A DNA stretch of 64,000 nt, from assembly GCF_000576635.1 (NCBI RefSeq), contig NZ_AVFL01000004.1, forward strand, positions 62,001-126,000. The letters are read 5' to 3'. The notes below the pieces were generated by a model. It was not told the DNA's origin and searched no databases. It saw only the letters and a program-made list of their open reading frames with translations. Positions 8,418 to 16,982 of this stretch are shown piece after piece. The DNA comes from Skermanella stibiiresistens SB22. GTDB lineage: Bacteria > Pseudomonadota > Alphaproteobacteria > Azospirillales > Azospirillaceae. Position 1 is the first letter of the stretch. Every line of letters starts with the position of its first letter. The position numbers and the translations under genes are program-made.

Positions 8418-10511
8418 TCAGACGAACAGAACCAGCGAACGCGGCGCCAGTTCGATCTCGGCATCTCCGCCGGGCGTCTCGAAGCCGTCACCGTCGGGAG
8501 CGTTGGTGTCGATCTCGGCTTTCCAGACGCGGCCCTCGCGCTCGGGCAGCTTGAACGGGACGGGACCATCGAAGGCGTTGAAGGCGATGATCACGTCGTT
8601 CCACTCGCCATCGCCCTCACCGTTGCCCAGATCCTCGCGGGTCAGCCGCAAGGCGATCGATCGGACACCGGCGTCGGCCCATTGCTCCGGCGTCTGCTCT
8701 CCACCGCCGGGGTTCAGCCAACTCACCACCATGCCGTCGCGGAAGCTCTCGCGGCGGAGCAGGGTCTGCGATTGGCGGATCGTGATCAACTTCTGGACGA
8801 AGGCCATCAGCGAGCGGCCCTCGTCGCCGATGCCGTCCCAATCGACCCAGGAAATCTCGCTGTCCTGACAGTAGCCGTTGTTGTTGCCGCCCTGGGTGCG
8901 GCCGAACTCGTCGCCCGCCAGGATCATCGGCGTGCCGTGGGACAGCAGCAGGGTGGCCAGGAAATTGCGCTTCTGACGCTCCCGGACGGCCTTGATGCCC
9001 TCGTCGTCGGTCGGACCCTCGACGCCATGGTTGAAGCTCCGGTTGTCCGAATGGCCGTCCTTGTTGTCCTCGCCGTTCGCCTCGTTGTGCTTCTCGTTGT
9101 ACGAGACGGTGTCGTTGAGGGTGAAGCCGTCATGGGCGGTGATGAAGTTGACGCCCGCCCAAGGACGCCGGCCGCGGATGTCGTAGGTGTCTCCCGACCC
9201 GGTGACGCGGGCCGCGAGGTCCTGCATGACGCCTTCGGTGCCCTTCCAGTAGTCGCGGACGGTGTCGCGGTACTTGTCGTTCCATTCCGCCCAGCCGGGA
9301 GGGAAGCCGCCGACCTGATAGCCGCCCGGTCCGATGTCCCACGGCTCCCCGACCAGCTTGACCTTGGACAGCACGGGATCCTGGCCGACCGCGTCGAAGA
9401 AGCCGCCGCGCTGGTCGAAGCCGTGCGGCTCGCGGCCCAGGATGGTGCCCAGGTCGAACCGGAAGCCGTCGACATGCATGTCGGTCGCCCAGTAGCGCAA
9501 GCTGTCCAGCACCATCTGGAGGACGCGCGGGTGCGAGGTGTTGACGGTGTTGCCGGTGCCCGTGTCGTTGATGTAGTAGCGGGCTTGGTCGGGCATCGTC
9601 CGGTAGTAGCTGAAGTTGTCGATGCCCTTGAACGACAGCGTCGGCCCCAGCTCGTTGCCCTCGGCGGTGTGGTTGTAGACCACGTCCAGGATCACCTCGA
9701 CACCGGCGTCGTGGAACGCCCGCACCATGTCGCGGAACCCGTTGAGGCCCTTCGGTCCGAGATAGCGCTGCTCGGGCGCGAAGAACGCCATGGTGTTGTA
9801 GCCCCAGAAATTGGTGAGGCCCTTGGACATCAGGTGTTCGTCATCGGGAAACGCGTGGATCGGCAGCAGCTCCACCGACGTGATGCCCAGGTTCTTGATG
9901 TAGTCGACGATCGCCTTGTCGCCCATTCCGTCGAAGGTGCCGCGCAGCTCCTCGGGGACCGCGCCGTGCAGCTTGGTGAAGCCGCGCACGTGGGTCTCGT
10001 AGAACAACGTCCTGCTCCACGGCACGCGGGGCTTCTCGTCGCCCTTCCAGTCATAGGCGTTGGGATCGACCACGACGCATTTCGGCATGCCCTTGGCGCT
10101 GTCGGCGTCGTTGAACGACAGGTCCTTGTCCTCGGCGTCCAGGATATAGCCGAAATGGGCTGGCGACCACTCGACCTCGCCGTGAAGCTGGCGGGCGTAG
10201 GGGTCCAGCAGCAGCTTGTTCGGGTTGAAGCGGTGGCCGTTCTCGGGGTCGTAGGGGCCGTGGACACGGTAGCCGTAGAGGGTCCCCGGACCGACGCCGG
10301 GCAGGAAACCGTGCCAGACCTCGTTTGTGAATTCCGGCAGCGTGACGCGCTCGATCTCGTCGCCGCTCTTCTCGTCGAAGAGGCACAGTTCGACGCGTTC
10401 GGCATGGGCCGAGAAGATGGCGAAGTTGGTGCCTTCTCCAGTCCAGGTGGCGCCCAGCACCGTGTAGTCGCCCGCCTCGACGGCGCGGCCGGCATTCATC
10501 TTGTCCGACAT
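8418..10511 (-). CDS. glgX: glycogen debranching enzyme GlgX
   Basis: A 697-residue GH13 isoamylase-type enzyme that cleaves alpha-1,6 branches in glycogen or limit dextrins in the cytoplasm. An N-terminal CBM48-like domain (residues about 12-110) precedes the catalytic barrel. The nucleophile is Asp353 (DGFRFDLG), the acid/base Glu389 (LVGEPWD), and the third carboxylate Asp461 (AHDGFTLND). The GGNNNGYCQD segment is typical of GlgX/TreX. Start ATG 10511 is preceded by AGGA. No other glycogen gene lies in the window, so it is uncoupled from a glg operon here. Length and motifs agree with the family. Confidence 0.93.
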   Translation of the reverse strand: MSDKMNAGRAVEAGDYTVLGATWTGEGTNFAIFSAHAERVELCLFDEKSGDEIERVTLPEFTNEVWHGFLPGVGPGTLYGYRVHGPYDPENGHRFNPNKLLLDPYARQLHGEVEWSPAHFGYILDAEDKDLSFNDADSAKGMPKCVVVDPNAYDWKGDEKPRVPWSRTLFYETHVRGFTKLHGAVPEELRGTFDGMGDKAIVDYIKNLGITSVELLPIHAFPDDEHLMSKGLTNFWGYNTMAFFAPEQRYLGPKGLNGFRDMVRAFHDAGVEVILDVVYNHTAEGNELGPTLSFKGIDNFSYYRTMPDQARYYINDTGTGNTVNTSHPRVLQMVLDSLRYWATDMHVDGFRFDLGTILGREPHGFDQRGGFFDAVGQDPVLSKVKLVGEPWDIGPGGYQVGGFPPGWAEWNDKYRDTVRDYWKGTEGVMQDLAARVTGSGDTYDIRGRRPWAGVNFITAHDGFTLNDTVSYNEKHNEANGEDNKDGHSDNRSFNHGVEGPTDDEGIKAVRERQKRNFLATLLLSHGTPMILAGDEFGRTQGGNNNGYCQDSEISWVDWDGIGDEGRSLMAFVQKLITIRQSQTLLRRESFRDGMVVSWLNPGGGEQTPEQWADAGVRSIALRLTREDLGNGEGDGEWNDVIIAFNAFDGPVPFKLPEREGRVWKAEIDTNAPDGDGFETPGGDAEIELAPRSLVLFV

Positions 10512-10791
10512 CGATGTTCCTGTAGGTTCAACGGGTGCAAATCCCGCCACCATGAACCGAGGACAGCCTATATCGTTGCGGAGTCGGATCTTTATTTTTA
10601 ACCAAGATGGCGGACCGTGCGCTTACTGGATTTGTCACGGTGCCGCCTAGAAAAAGCCATTGTGTGGCTTCGATGGAACGGGAACTGGTTTCAGGGTGGT
10701 GCCTTGGTTTCACTCGACCGCCGACGCGATCATCTTCGGAATACCTCGCTGAAATAAAGTTTTCCCCGGTGATGCTCAAGCCAACTTCCGG

Positions 10792-11907
10792 TCAGCGAAG
10801 CTCGATCGGACGGATGCCCAGATCGACGCGGAACAAGGTGTACGGCTTTCGGCGCAGGTCCTGGCCGCCCTGGTACTTCGCCTGTCGGTGGAGCTGGTTG
10901 GCGGTGACGTAGAGATGGCCGTCGGCCGCGACAGACATGGTATCCGGCCACAGCAGCCTGGGATCGTGGACGACGGTCTCCCACTGCCCCGTCCCGGCGT
11001 TCAGGCGCAGGATGGCGTTGTGCTCGTAATTGGTGGCGTAGATGTTGCCGTCCGCGTCCGTCTCCAGGCCATCGGAGCCGCCGCCCTTGTCACCCTCGTC
11101 AACCACCGTCGCGGCGACCGCCTGGTCGTTCAGCGACCGGTCGATCAGCGCGTCTATCGAGACGCTGTGGAGATGCCGGCTGGCGAGCGGGCAATAGTAC
11201 AGGCGCCCGCCGTCGGCGCCGATCGCGATGCCATCGGCACCCATCTTGACCGGTTTGGCGGAGCCATCGGGATCGCGCTCCATCAGGGGCCTGCCTTCGA
11301 CGATCGGCAGGAACTCCGGCGGTTGCAGCGCCTTGGTCGAGGGATGCTCGTGCAACCTGCGCCAGCTTTCACCCGATGCCAGGTCGACCACGATGATGCC
11401 GTTCGGGCCCTGGTCGGACGAGTCGGTGATGAAGGCCATGCCGCCACCGCCACGCCGCAGGTCGAAACGGACATCGTTCAGATAGGTGGTCGGCAACGCC
11501 ACGTCCTGGGGAAACAGGATCTTCTTGACGACCTTGTCGGTCTCCAGATCGACGCACAGCAGCTTCGGTCCGCCAAATTCGGTCGGCTGGAACATGGGAC
11601 TACCGGTGTCGAGTATCCAAAGCCGGTCGCTGGGGTCCACGACGATGCTCTGCACCGAGACCAGCGCCGCGGCCGGATCGTTCGGATCGGTCCTGTTGGT
11701 GGCCTCGTCGGGATATGCCACGCACGCGCTGTCGCGGATCTCGGCGACGGTGAATTGGACATCGTCACCCCATTTCGGAAAATTGACGAAGATCCTGCCC
11801 GTCCGGGAGACGCTCACGCCCGTCGGCATGGCGCCGCTGAAGTGAACGACAGGCTCCAGCCCGCCAAGGGACTGGTCGGTGGCGAGTTCCGATGTTCGGT
11901 CGGTCAT
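10792..11907 (-). CDS. MRJP/Yellow-related beta-propeller protein
   Basis: A 371-residue protein resembling bacterial members of the major royal jelly/Yellow family, related in fold to SMP-30 propellers. Visible family segments include LWILDTG (about residue 100), TYLNDVRFDL, AFITDSS and DGIAIGADG, followed by YATNYEHNAI and VTANQLHRQ. The insect proteins bind ligands; bacterial members have no settled function, although lactonase-like activity has been suggested for relatives. Start ATG 11907 is preceded by AGAAGGA. No secretion signal is seen. It is divergent from the SDR gene at 12062, sharing about 150 bases of promoter region. Confidence 0.8.
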   Translation of the reverse strand: MTDRTSELATDQSLGGLEPVVHFSGAMPTGVSVSRTGRIFVNFPKWGDDVQFTVAEIRDSACVAYPDEATNRTDPNDPAAALVSVQSIVVDPSDRLWILDTGSPMFQPTEFGGPKLLCVDLETDKVVKKILFPQDVALPTTYLNDVRFDLRRGGGGMAFITDSSDQGPNGIIVVDLASGESWRRLHEHPSTKALQPPEFLPIVEGRPLMERDPDGSAKPVKMGADGIAIGADGGRLYYCPLASRHLHSVSIDALIDRSLNDQAVAATVVDEGDKGGGSDGLETDADGNIYATNYEHNAILRLNAGTGQWETVVHDPRLLWPDTMSVAADGHLYVTANQLHRQAKYQGGQDLRRKPYTLFRVDLGIRPIELR

Positions 11908-12061
11908 GGCTTGATTCCTTCTCCGGTGGTGGAGCCCGGCTTTCCAGGTGGTCAATCGGCCGGAGCGTCGAGAAGTTCCAGAGGAACTCCCACGGGACCG
12001 GGCCGGTTGAAGCCGCTGGATTTCGGATGAACCGACGGAAAATCAAAGGAACGGATCCGCC

Positions 12062-12853
12062 ATGGCCGATCAAACCACCAGACCGCTCGCCGTCGTGACC
12101 GGCGCCTCCACCGGAATCGGCCTCGAACTCGCCAAGGTATGCGCCACGAACGGCTTCGACCTGATCATCGCCGCCGACGAGCCGGAGATCGAGCGGGCGG
12201 CGTCGGTGGTGCGGCCGCTCGGAGCCGCGGTCGAAGTGGTCCAGGCCGATCTCGCGACGATGGAGGGCGTCGACAAGCTTTACGCCGCGATCAAGGGAAG
12301 GCCGGTCGCGGCCTTGCTCGCCAATGCGGGCCGCGGGCTGGGCAAGGGCTTCCTCGACCAGGACTTCGCCGAGGTGCGCCGCGTGATCGACACCAACGTC
12401 ACCGGCACGCTCCATCTGCTCCAGAAGGTCGGACGCGACATGCGGGCGCGGGGCGAGGGACGCATCCTGATCACCGGGTCGATCGCCGGTTTCGCGCCAG
12501 GCACATATCAGGCCGTCTACAACGGAACCAAGGCGATGCTCGACAGCTTCTCCTTCGCGCTCCGCCACGAGGTCAAGGACTCCGGCGTCACCGTCACCTG
12601 CCTGATGCCCGGCGCCACCGAGACCGACTTCTTCGCGCGGGCCGATATGCTGGACACCAAGATCGGGCAGGCCAAGAAGGACGATCCCGCCGATGTCGCC
12701 AAGACCGGCTTCGACGCCATGATGAAGGGCGAGGGCGACGTCGTCAGCGGCTGGATGAACAAGCTGCAGACGGCCATCGCCTCGATCACCCCCTCGGGCG
12801 TCCTGGCCCGCGCGCACAAAAGCATGGCCGAGCCGGGCGGCGGCGAGAAATAG
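12062..12853 (+). CDS. SDR-family NAD(P)-dependent oxidoreductase
   Basis: A 263-residue classical short-chain dehydrogenase. The Rossmann motif TGASTGIG is at residues 13-20, NAG at 88-90, and the catalytic residues Ser140, Tyr153 and Lys157 are present (YNGTK). It oxidises or reduces an alcohol/carbonyl with NAD(P)(H); the substrate is not readable from sequence. AAGGA upstream supports the ATG. The gene ends eight bases before a perfect hairpin shared with the convergent serine hydrolase gene. Confidence 0.9.
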   Translation: MADQTTRPLAVVTGASTGIGLELAKVCATNGFDLIIAADEPEIERAASVVRPLGAAVEVVQADLATMEGVDKLYAAIKGRPVAALLANAGRGLGKGFLDQDFAEVRRVIDTNVTGTLHLLQKVGRDMRARGEGRILITGSIAGFAPGTYQAVYNGTKAMLDSFSFALRHEVKDSGVTVTCLMPGATETDFFARADMLDTKIGQAKKDDPADVAKTGFDAMMKGEGDVVSGWMNKLQTAIASITPSGVLARAHKSMAEPGGGEK

Positions 12854-12860
12854 CGTTAAA

Positions 12861-12892
12861 GCGATGGGGGAGCGGGCTCAGTCCCCCATCGC
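12861..12892. terminator. hairpin between convergent SDR and serine hydrolase genes
   Basis: An 11-bp perfect stem (12861-12871 with 12882-12892) and a 10-base loop. It overlaps the last codons of the minus-strand serine hydrolase gene (stop at 12878). No T-run follows on either strand, so it is only a candidate bidirectional terminator. Confidence 0.5.
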
Positions 12893-14194
12893 GCCGTACA
12901 CCAGGTTCCTGAACAGGGGCCTCGTCCGCGCCCGCGTCGACGGGGATTGCGTCAGCAGGATGGCCACCAGCCTCTCTTCGGGATCGATCACGAAGGTGGT
13001 TCCCGTGACCCCGAACCACATAGCGTCGCCCGTGCTGCCCGGAAGATAGGACGCCTCCCCCTTCCGGGTCCGGACGGCGAACCCCAGCCCGAACCCATAG
13101 CCGGGACCGGAATAGCCGGTGGGGCCGCCGGCGAGGCCGGCGAGATGGTCCGACAGCATCAATTCGACCGATTTCCGTGACAGCAGGCGGGTTCCGTCGA
13201 ATTCACCGCCGTCCAGGATCATCTGGGCGAACCGGAAGTAATCGCGCGCGGTCGACACCATGCCGCCGCCGCCGCTGAGGTATCCCCCCGGATGCTCGGA
13301 CTCCACCCTCAACCAGCCGGTCAACCAACCGCCGAGGGGATCGCCAGCGGGGATGCTGGCCAACCGCGCGTGGTCGCCTGGCTTGACGACGAAGCCGCTG
13401 TCCTTCATGCCCAGGGGGCGAAAGATCATCTCTTCCAGGATGGCGTCCAACCGCTTGCCGGTGACGCGTTCCAGGATGATGCCCAGCACGTCGGTGGAGA
13501 CGCCGTATTCGAACGTGGTTCCGGGTTGATGGGCCAGCGGGATGGCGGCCAAGCGGCTGATCATCTCGTCAGCCGGAAGATCGGCCGTCATCTGTTCGAT
13601 GCCTTGGTCGACATAGGCCTTGCGGATCGGGTCGGTCGCCGGGCCGGTGAAGCTGTAGGTCAAGCCCGACGTATGCCGCATCAAATCCTGGATCAGCATC
13701 GGACGCGCCGGCGGTGCCGTGCCCAAGGTCGGAGCGCCCGAGGCGTCCGTCCCGCGAACCTCGACCGTGAGGGACGCGAACTCCGGGATGTGCTTGGTCA
13801 CCGGCTCATCGATCGAGAGCATGCCCCGCTCTACCAGCATCATCGCGGCGGTGGTGACGATGGGTTTCGTCATCGAGGCGAGCCTGAAGATCGCGTTCTC
13901 CGGCATCGCCGGGGTTCCGGCGCCGCCCAGCGTGCCGAAGGCCTTGGCATGGACCACTTCGCCATCGCGGGCGATCAGGATCACCGCGCCTGGGATCAAC
14001 CCCTTCGAGACCGCGTCGGCCATGGCGCCATCCAATCGCTTCAGACGGCCCGCCGGAAAGCCATGGGACACATCCTCCGACACCGTCACCCGGGAAGGCG
14101 AATGATCCGCGCTGTTGGGCTGGTTTTCGGCAAGGGGCTGGCCGATCGTGACGGGGGTGAGCAGAATGGCGGAAACCAACAACTTTCTCAGCAT
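12878..14194 (-). CDS. exported serine hydrolase, class C beta-lactamase / esterase fold
   Basis: A 438-residue protein with a signal peptide (basic start, hydrophobic residues 5-19, likely cleavage near residue 22). The SxxK motif is SMTK (Ser107 nucleophile, Lys110), and the Tyr motif is YGV (Tyr230). The third motif appears as VTG instead of H/KTG, near residue 400. This pattern suits esterase or peptidase-like members of the beta-lactamase-related family rather than true AmpC. It probably acts in the periplasm; the substrate is unknown. It is monocistronic and faces the SDR gene. Confidence 0.87.
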   Translation of the reverse strand: MLRKLLVSAILLTPVTIGQPLAENQPNSADHSPSRVTVSEDVSHGFPAGRLKRLDGAMADAVSKGLIPGAVILIARDGEVVHAKAFGTLGGAGTPAMPENAIFRLASMTKPIVTTAAMMLVERGMLSIDEPVTKHIPEFASLTVEVRGTDASGAPTLGTAPPARPMLIQDLMRHTSGLTYSFTGPATDPIRKAYVDQGIEQMTADLPADEMISRLAAIPLAHQPGTTFEYGVSTDVLGIILERVTGKRLDAILEEMIFRPLGMKDSGFVVKPGDHARLASIPAGDPLGGWLTGWLRVESEHPGGYLSGGGGMVSTARDYFRFAQMILDGGEFDGTRLLSRKSVELMLSDHLAGLAGGPTGYSGPGYGFGLGFAVRTRKGEASYLPGSTGDAMWFGVTGTTFVIDPEERLVAILLTQSPSTRARTRPLFRNLVYGAMGD

Positions 14195-14295
14195 CCTCGC
14201 TCTCCATACGACTGAATTTATGAGGTCGCATGGAGGTATATATCCCGATGATTGCAGTTTTATGCCGTCTTACGCGCTTCCCGGATCATCCGCCC

Positions 14296-15357
14296 TCAGA
14301 ACGCGTAGCGGATGCGGCAATAGGGCATCTCGCGGGCGAGCAGGTCGCGGAAGACGGCGATCAGCTTGCCCTTGATCCGCGCCCGGTACCGGACATTGGC
14401 GGCGCCGTTCTCCGAAACCTTGGCCTCCTGCCAACGCGGCGTCCACAGCAGGTCCTCGGCCTTCGGGTGCCAACGCAGGTTGACCTCGTGCAGGGCTTCG
14501 TTATGGGTGAGGAAGATCACCTCGGCGGCCAGTTGTTCCTTGGCGCGGTCCGACAGGGCCGCGTCGACCTGCCGGAACAAGTCAGTGTAGTCGGAGGTCC
14601 AGCCGTCATAGACGACGACCGGACTGAAGTTGAGGTGAACCTCCCAGCCGGCGCGGACGAAGTCGTCGATCGCCGCGATGCGCTCGGCGATCGGGGAGGT
14701 CCGCACGTCGAGCGTGCGCGCCAGCTCCGCCGGCATCAGGCTAAAACGGATGCGCATGCGGCCAGCGGGATCGTAGTCCAGCAGGTCGCGGTTGACGTGC
14801 TTGGTGGCGAAACTGCCCTTGGCGTTGGGCAGGCGGCGGAACAGGGCGGTCAGATCGCGGACGTTGTCGCAGATCAAGGCATCGACCGAGCAGTCGCCAT
14901 TCTCGCCGATGTCGTAGACCCAGGCTCGCTCGTCCACTTGGTTGGGCTCGGTCTTGGGCCCCAACTTGGTGGCGTGGCGCTCGATCGTGGCGGCGACGCC
15001 CTCGATGTTGACGAAGGTCGTGATGGGATTTGCGTAACCCTTGCGGCGCGAGACATAGCAGTAGACGCAGGCCATGGCGCAGCCGTTGGAGTGGGAGGGA
15101 GCGATGAAGTCGCCACTCCGCCCGTTGGGCCGGACGGAGAGCGACTTCTTGACGCCGATCACCAGCACGCCCCGCTTGGTCCTGACCCATTCGTCGACCT
15201 TGTCGCTGTCGCCATGCAGGTCGGGGATGTTCCAGTGCGAAGCGACCTCGACGCGCTCGGCGCCGGGAAAGCGGTCGAGGATCTGCTGGCCGCGCGGATG
15301 CGCCGCCGCCGCCGGCTCGTACAGGATGCGGGCGACGTCCAGGGGCGGGATGGTCAT
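14296..15357 (-). CDS. SPL-type radical SAM protein (spore photoproduct lyase-like)
   Basis: A 353-residue radical SAM enzyme. Cys93, Cys97 and Cys100 (CAMACVYC) form the CxxxCxxC site for a 4Fe-4S cluster. The flanking SHSNGC and YCYVSRRKGYANP segments match the spore photoproduct lyase-like family, which includes DNA-lesion repair enzymes. Non-sporulating bacteria carry such proteins with uncertain substrates. Its ATG overlaps the stop of uvsE by four bases (ATGA), so the two are almost certainly translated from one mRNA. Together they suggest repair of UV-induced thymine lesions, which is inference from context and family. Confidence 0.88.
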   Translation of the reverse strand: MTIPPLDVARILYEPAAAAHPRGQQILDRFPGAERVEVASHWNIPDLHGDSDKVDEWVRTKRGVLVIGVKKSLSVRPNGRSGDFIAPSHSNGCAMACVYCYVSRRKGYANPITTFVNIEGVAATIERHATKLGPKTEPNQVDERAWVYDIGENGDCSVDALICDNVRDLTALFRRLPNAKGSFATKHVNRDLLDYDPAGRMRIRFSLMPAELARTLDVRTSPIAERIAAIDDFVRAGWEVHLNFSPVVVYDGWTSDYTDLFRQVDAALSDRAKEQLAAEVIFLTHNEALHEVNLRWHPKAEDLLWTPRWQEAKVSENGAANVRYRARIKGKLIAVFRDLLAREMPYCRIRYAF

Positions 15358-16451
15358 GCGCCGACCGTACCCCCCGAGACCACGCCGAGGCCGAGGGCGT
15401 CGCGTTCCAGGTCGTCCACCGCCAGGTTCTTGGCCTTGGCCTCGACCTCGAAATCAGCCCAGGCCATGTGTTCCGCCACCAGCCGGTTGACCGCGTGGTT
15501 CCACATCCGCTGGGAATGCGCCCGCAGGTCGCGGGCCTTCAAGCCCCGGGCGCTCAACACGGCGTAGTCGGGCAGTTCCTGGTCGGGCCAGCCGTCCAGC
15601 AGATCCTCGCGCGAGACGCTGACATGGGCGATCGGCCGGACGCCGCGCCAGGACTGGACGATGGTGGCGACGCGGGGATCTTCGGCGCGGATATACTCCC
15701 CGGCGCTCTTGACCCAGTGGTGATGGAGGTCGAGCACGATCGGCACCGCGTCGGCCAGCGGCAGCAGGTCGTCCAGCCCATAGGACATCTCGTCGTTCTC
15801 GACCGTCACGAGGTTGCGGGCGTCGTCCGACAGCAGCGCCAAGCCGCGCCGGAAACCCGCGACACCCTCGCCGCGACCGCCGCCATGGATGTTGACGTGG
15901 GCGCCGTGGGGATGCCAGCCGCCGGTCAGGCCCATGATCCTCAGGATGTCGGCGTGGTATTCCAACTCGTCGATCGAGTTCTTCAAGGTCGCCGGGCTGG
16001 CGCTGTTGATGACGCAGAACTGGTCGGGGTGCAGCCCTATCCGGATGCCGGCCTCGCGCGCCTTGCGGCCGGCATGCTCCAGGGCGGTTTCGACCAGCGA
16101 CCGGATCGCCGGTTCCTTGTATAGCGGCAGGCCGACGGGGTGGGTGTAGACCGGCAGCAATCCGCTGTTGACGCGCAGCAGCCTGCGATAGGGCGGGTGC
16201 CGTGCCACCTCGGCCAATTGCAGATGCAGCGATTGGAGGTTTCGCCGAAGCACCTCCTCCAGCTTGGCGGCCGCGCGGGCGCCGTCCAGCTTGGTCAGCG
16301 TCGCCACCGTCACGGTGCCGGGGTTCATCCGCTTGGCCGTCTCGGCGTCGCCGTCGGGTGGGATGTACTGGCAGCACCAGCCGAAGCGCGGCCCATCCAT
16401 CCGGGGGCCATCCTGGGGCGATGGGCTCGGGGTGCTGACGGTATCGGGCAT
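15354..16451 (-). CDS. uvsE: UV damage endonuclease UvsE/UVDE
   Basis: A 365-residue TIM-barrel endonuclease with the family's N-terminal RFGWCCQ and the following RMNPGTVTVATLTKL, metal-binding segments HPDQFCVI and NIHGGG, and LDLHHHW near residue 240. UVDE nicks DNA 5' to UV photoproducts and abasic sites and so starts an excision-repair route independent of UvrABC. GGAG upstream supports ATG 16451; an internal Met at residue 18 is also possible because the first 17 residues are low-complexity. It is the first gene of an operon with the SPL-like gene. Confidence 0.9.
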   Translation of the reverse strand: MPDTVSTPSPSPQDGPRMDGPRFGWCCQYIPPDGDAETAKRMNPGTVTVATLTKLDGARAAAKLEEVLRRNLQSLHLQLAEVARHPPYRRLLRVNSGLLPVYTHPVGLPLYKEPAIRSLVETALEHAGRKAREAGIRIGLHPDQFCVINSASPATLKNSIDELEYHADILRIMGLTGGWHPHGAHVNIHGGGRGEGVAGFRRGLALLSDDARNLVTVENDEMSYGLDDLLPLADAVPIVLDLHHHWVKSAGEYIRAEDPRVATIVQSWRGVRPIAHVSVSREDLLDGWPDQELPDYAVLSARGLKARDLRAHSQRMWNHAVNRLVAEHMAWADFEVEAKAKNLAVDDLERDALGLGVVSGGTVGA

Positions 16452-16516
16452 CGGGGCTCTCCGGACAAGGCGGCCGAACGGGGTCGGCAGCCTGATATGT
16501 GTCGGAAGAGGCCTCA

Positions 16517-16555
16517 GTCCACCCTAGGGCCGTCCACCCTAGGGCCGTCCACCCT
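16517..16555. repeat. 15-bp tandem repeat
   Basis: Two exact copies of a 15-bp unit (16517-16531 and 16532-16546) are followed by a 9-base partial third copy. Each full copy contains the palindromic core CCCTAGGG. The third copy ends at the first base of the stop codon of the gene at 16555, so copy number could affect the end of that gene. Confidence 0.8.
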
Positions 16556-16824
16556 CAGCCGGTGGGGGTGTCGCCGTCCGGTCCCGCCATCGACTCCCGC
16601 CAGTCGGCCACGAAGGCGTCCAGCGCGGCACGCGCGGCGATCCAGTCGGCATGGGCCTGGGCCGCCGATTTCTCGATGTTGGCGCGTTCGCGCTCCTGGA
16701 ACTTCAGCAGGTGGAGGGCGCGTTCCTGGGCTTGCAGAAAGACGTTCCTGGCCCGCTGTTCGGCGGTGGCGACCCGCTGCCACTCTTGCGAGACATCATA
16801 GGCCTGGGAGAAATCACGGGCCAT
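16555..16824 (-). CDS. small helical hypothetical protein
   Basis: An 89-residue hydrophilic protein, predicted almost wholly alpha-helical and probably coiled-coil from residue 10 to 75 (heptad-like Ala/Leu spacing, many Arg, Glu and Gln). It ends in a flexible GPDGDTPTG tail. There is no signal peptide or membrane segment. Length and composition recall small phasin-like or granule-associated proteins, but I cannot assign it. It sits between the UV-repair operon and the divergent Fe-ADH gene, with a tandem repeat at its 3' end. Confidence 0.55.
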   Translation of the reverse strand: MARDFSQAYDVSQEWQRVATAEQRARNVFLQAQERALHLLKFQERERANIEKSAAQAHADWIAARAALDAFVADWRESMAGPDGDTPTG

Positions 16825-16982
16825 CTCTTCGCCCTCCTACCGTACACGCGCGGGCGGCGCCCGGCTGGGCCCACCATAGCGCCAACCACCGGAAGGGCAA
16901 CCCCGTCGAAGCGTTTGCCCCTGGGCCATGGGGCGGCGTACAAGTTGAGGGCGAGACATAAGTTGCGGGAGGAACCAAAAAC

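Noticed and set aside
8682-10601. Long + strand frame antisense to glgX
   Set aside because: The minus-strand GlgX motifs are complete; the + frame has only low-complexity shadow composition.
10528-10779. 83-residue minus-strand frame upstream of glgX
   Set aside because: No clear ribosome-binding site and no recognisable features; the stretch more likely holds the glgX promoter.
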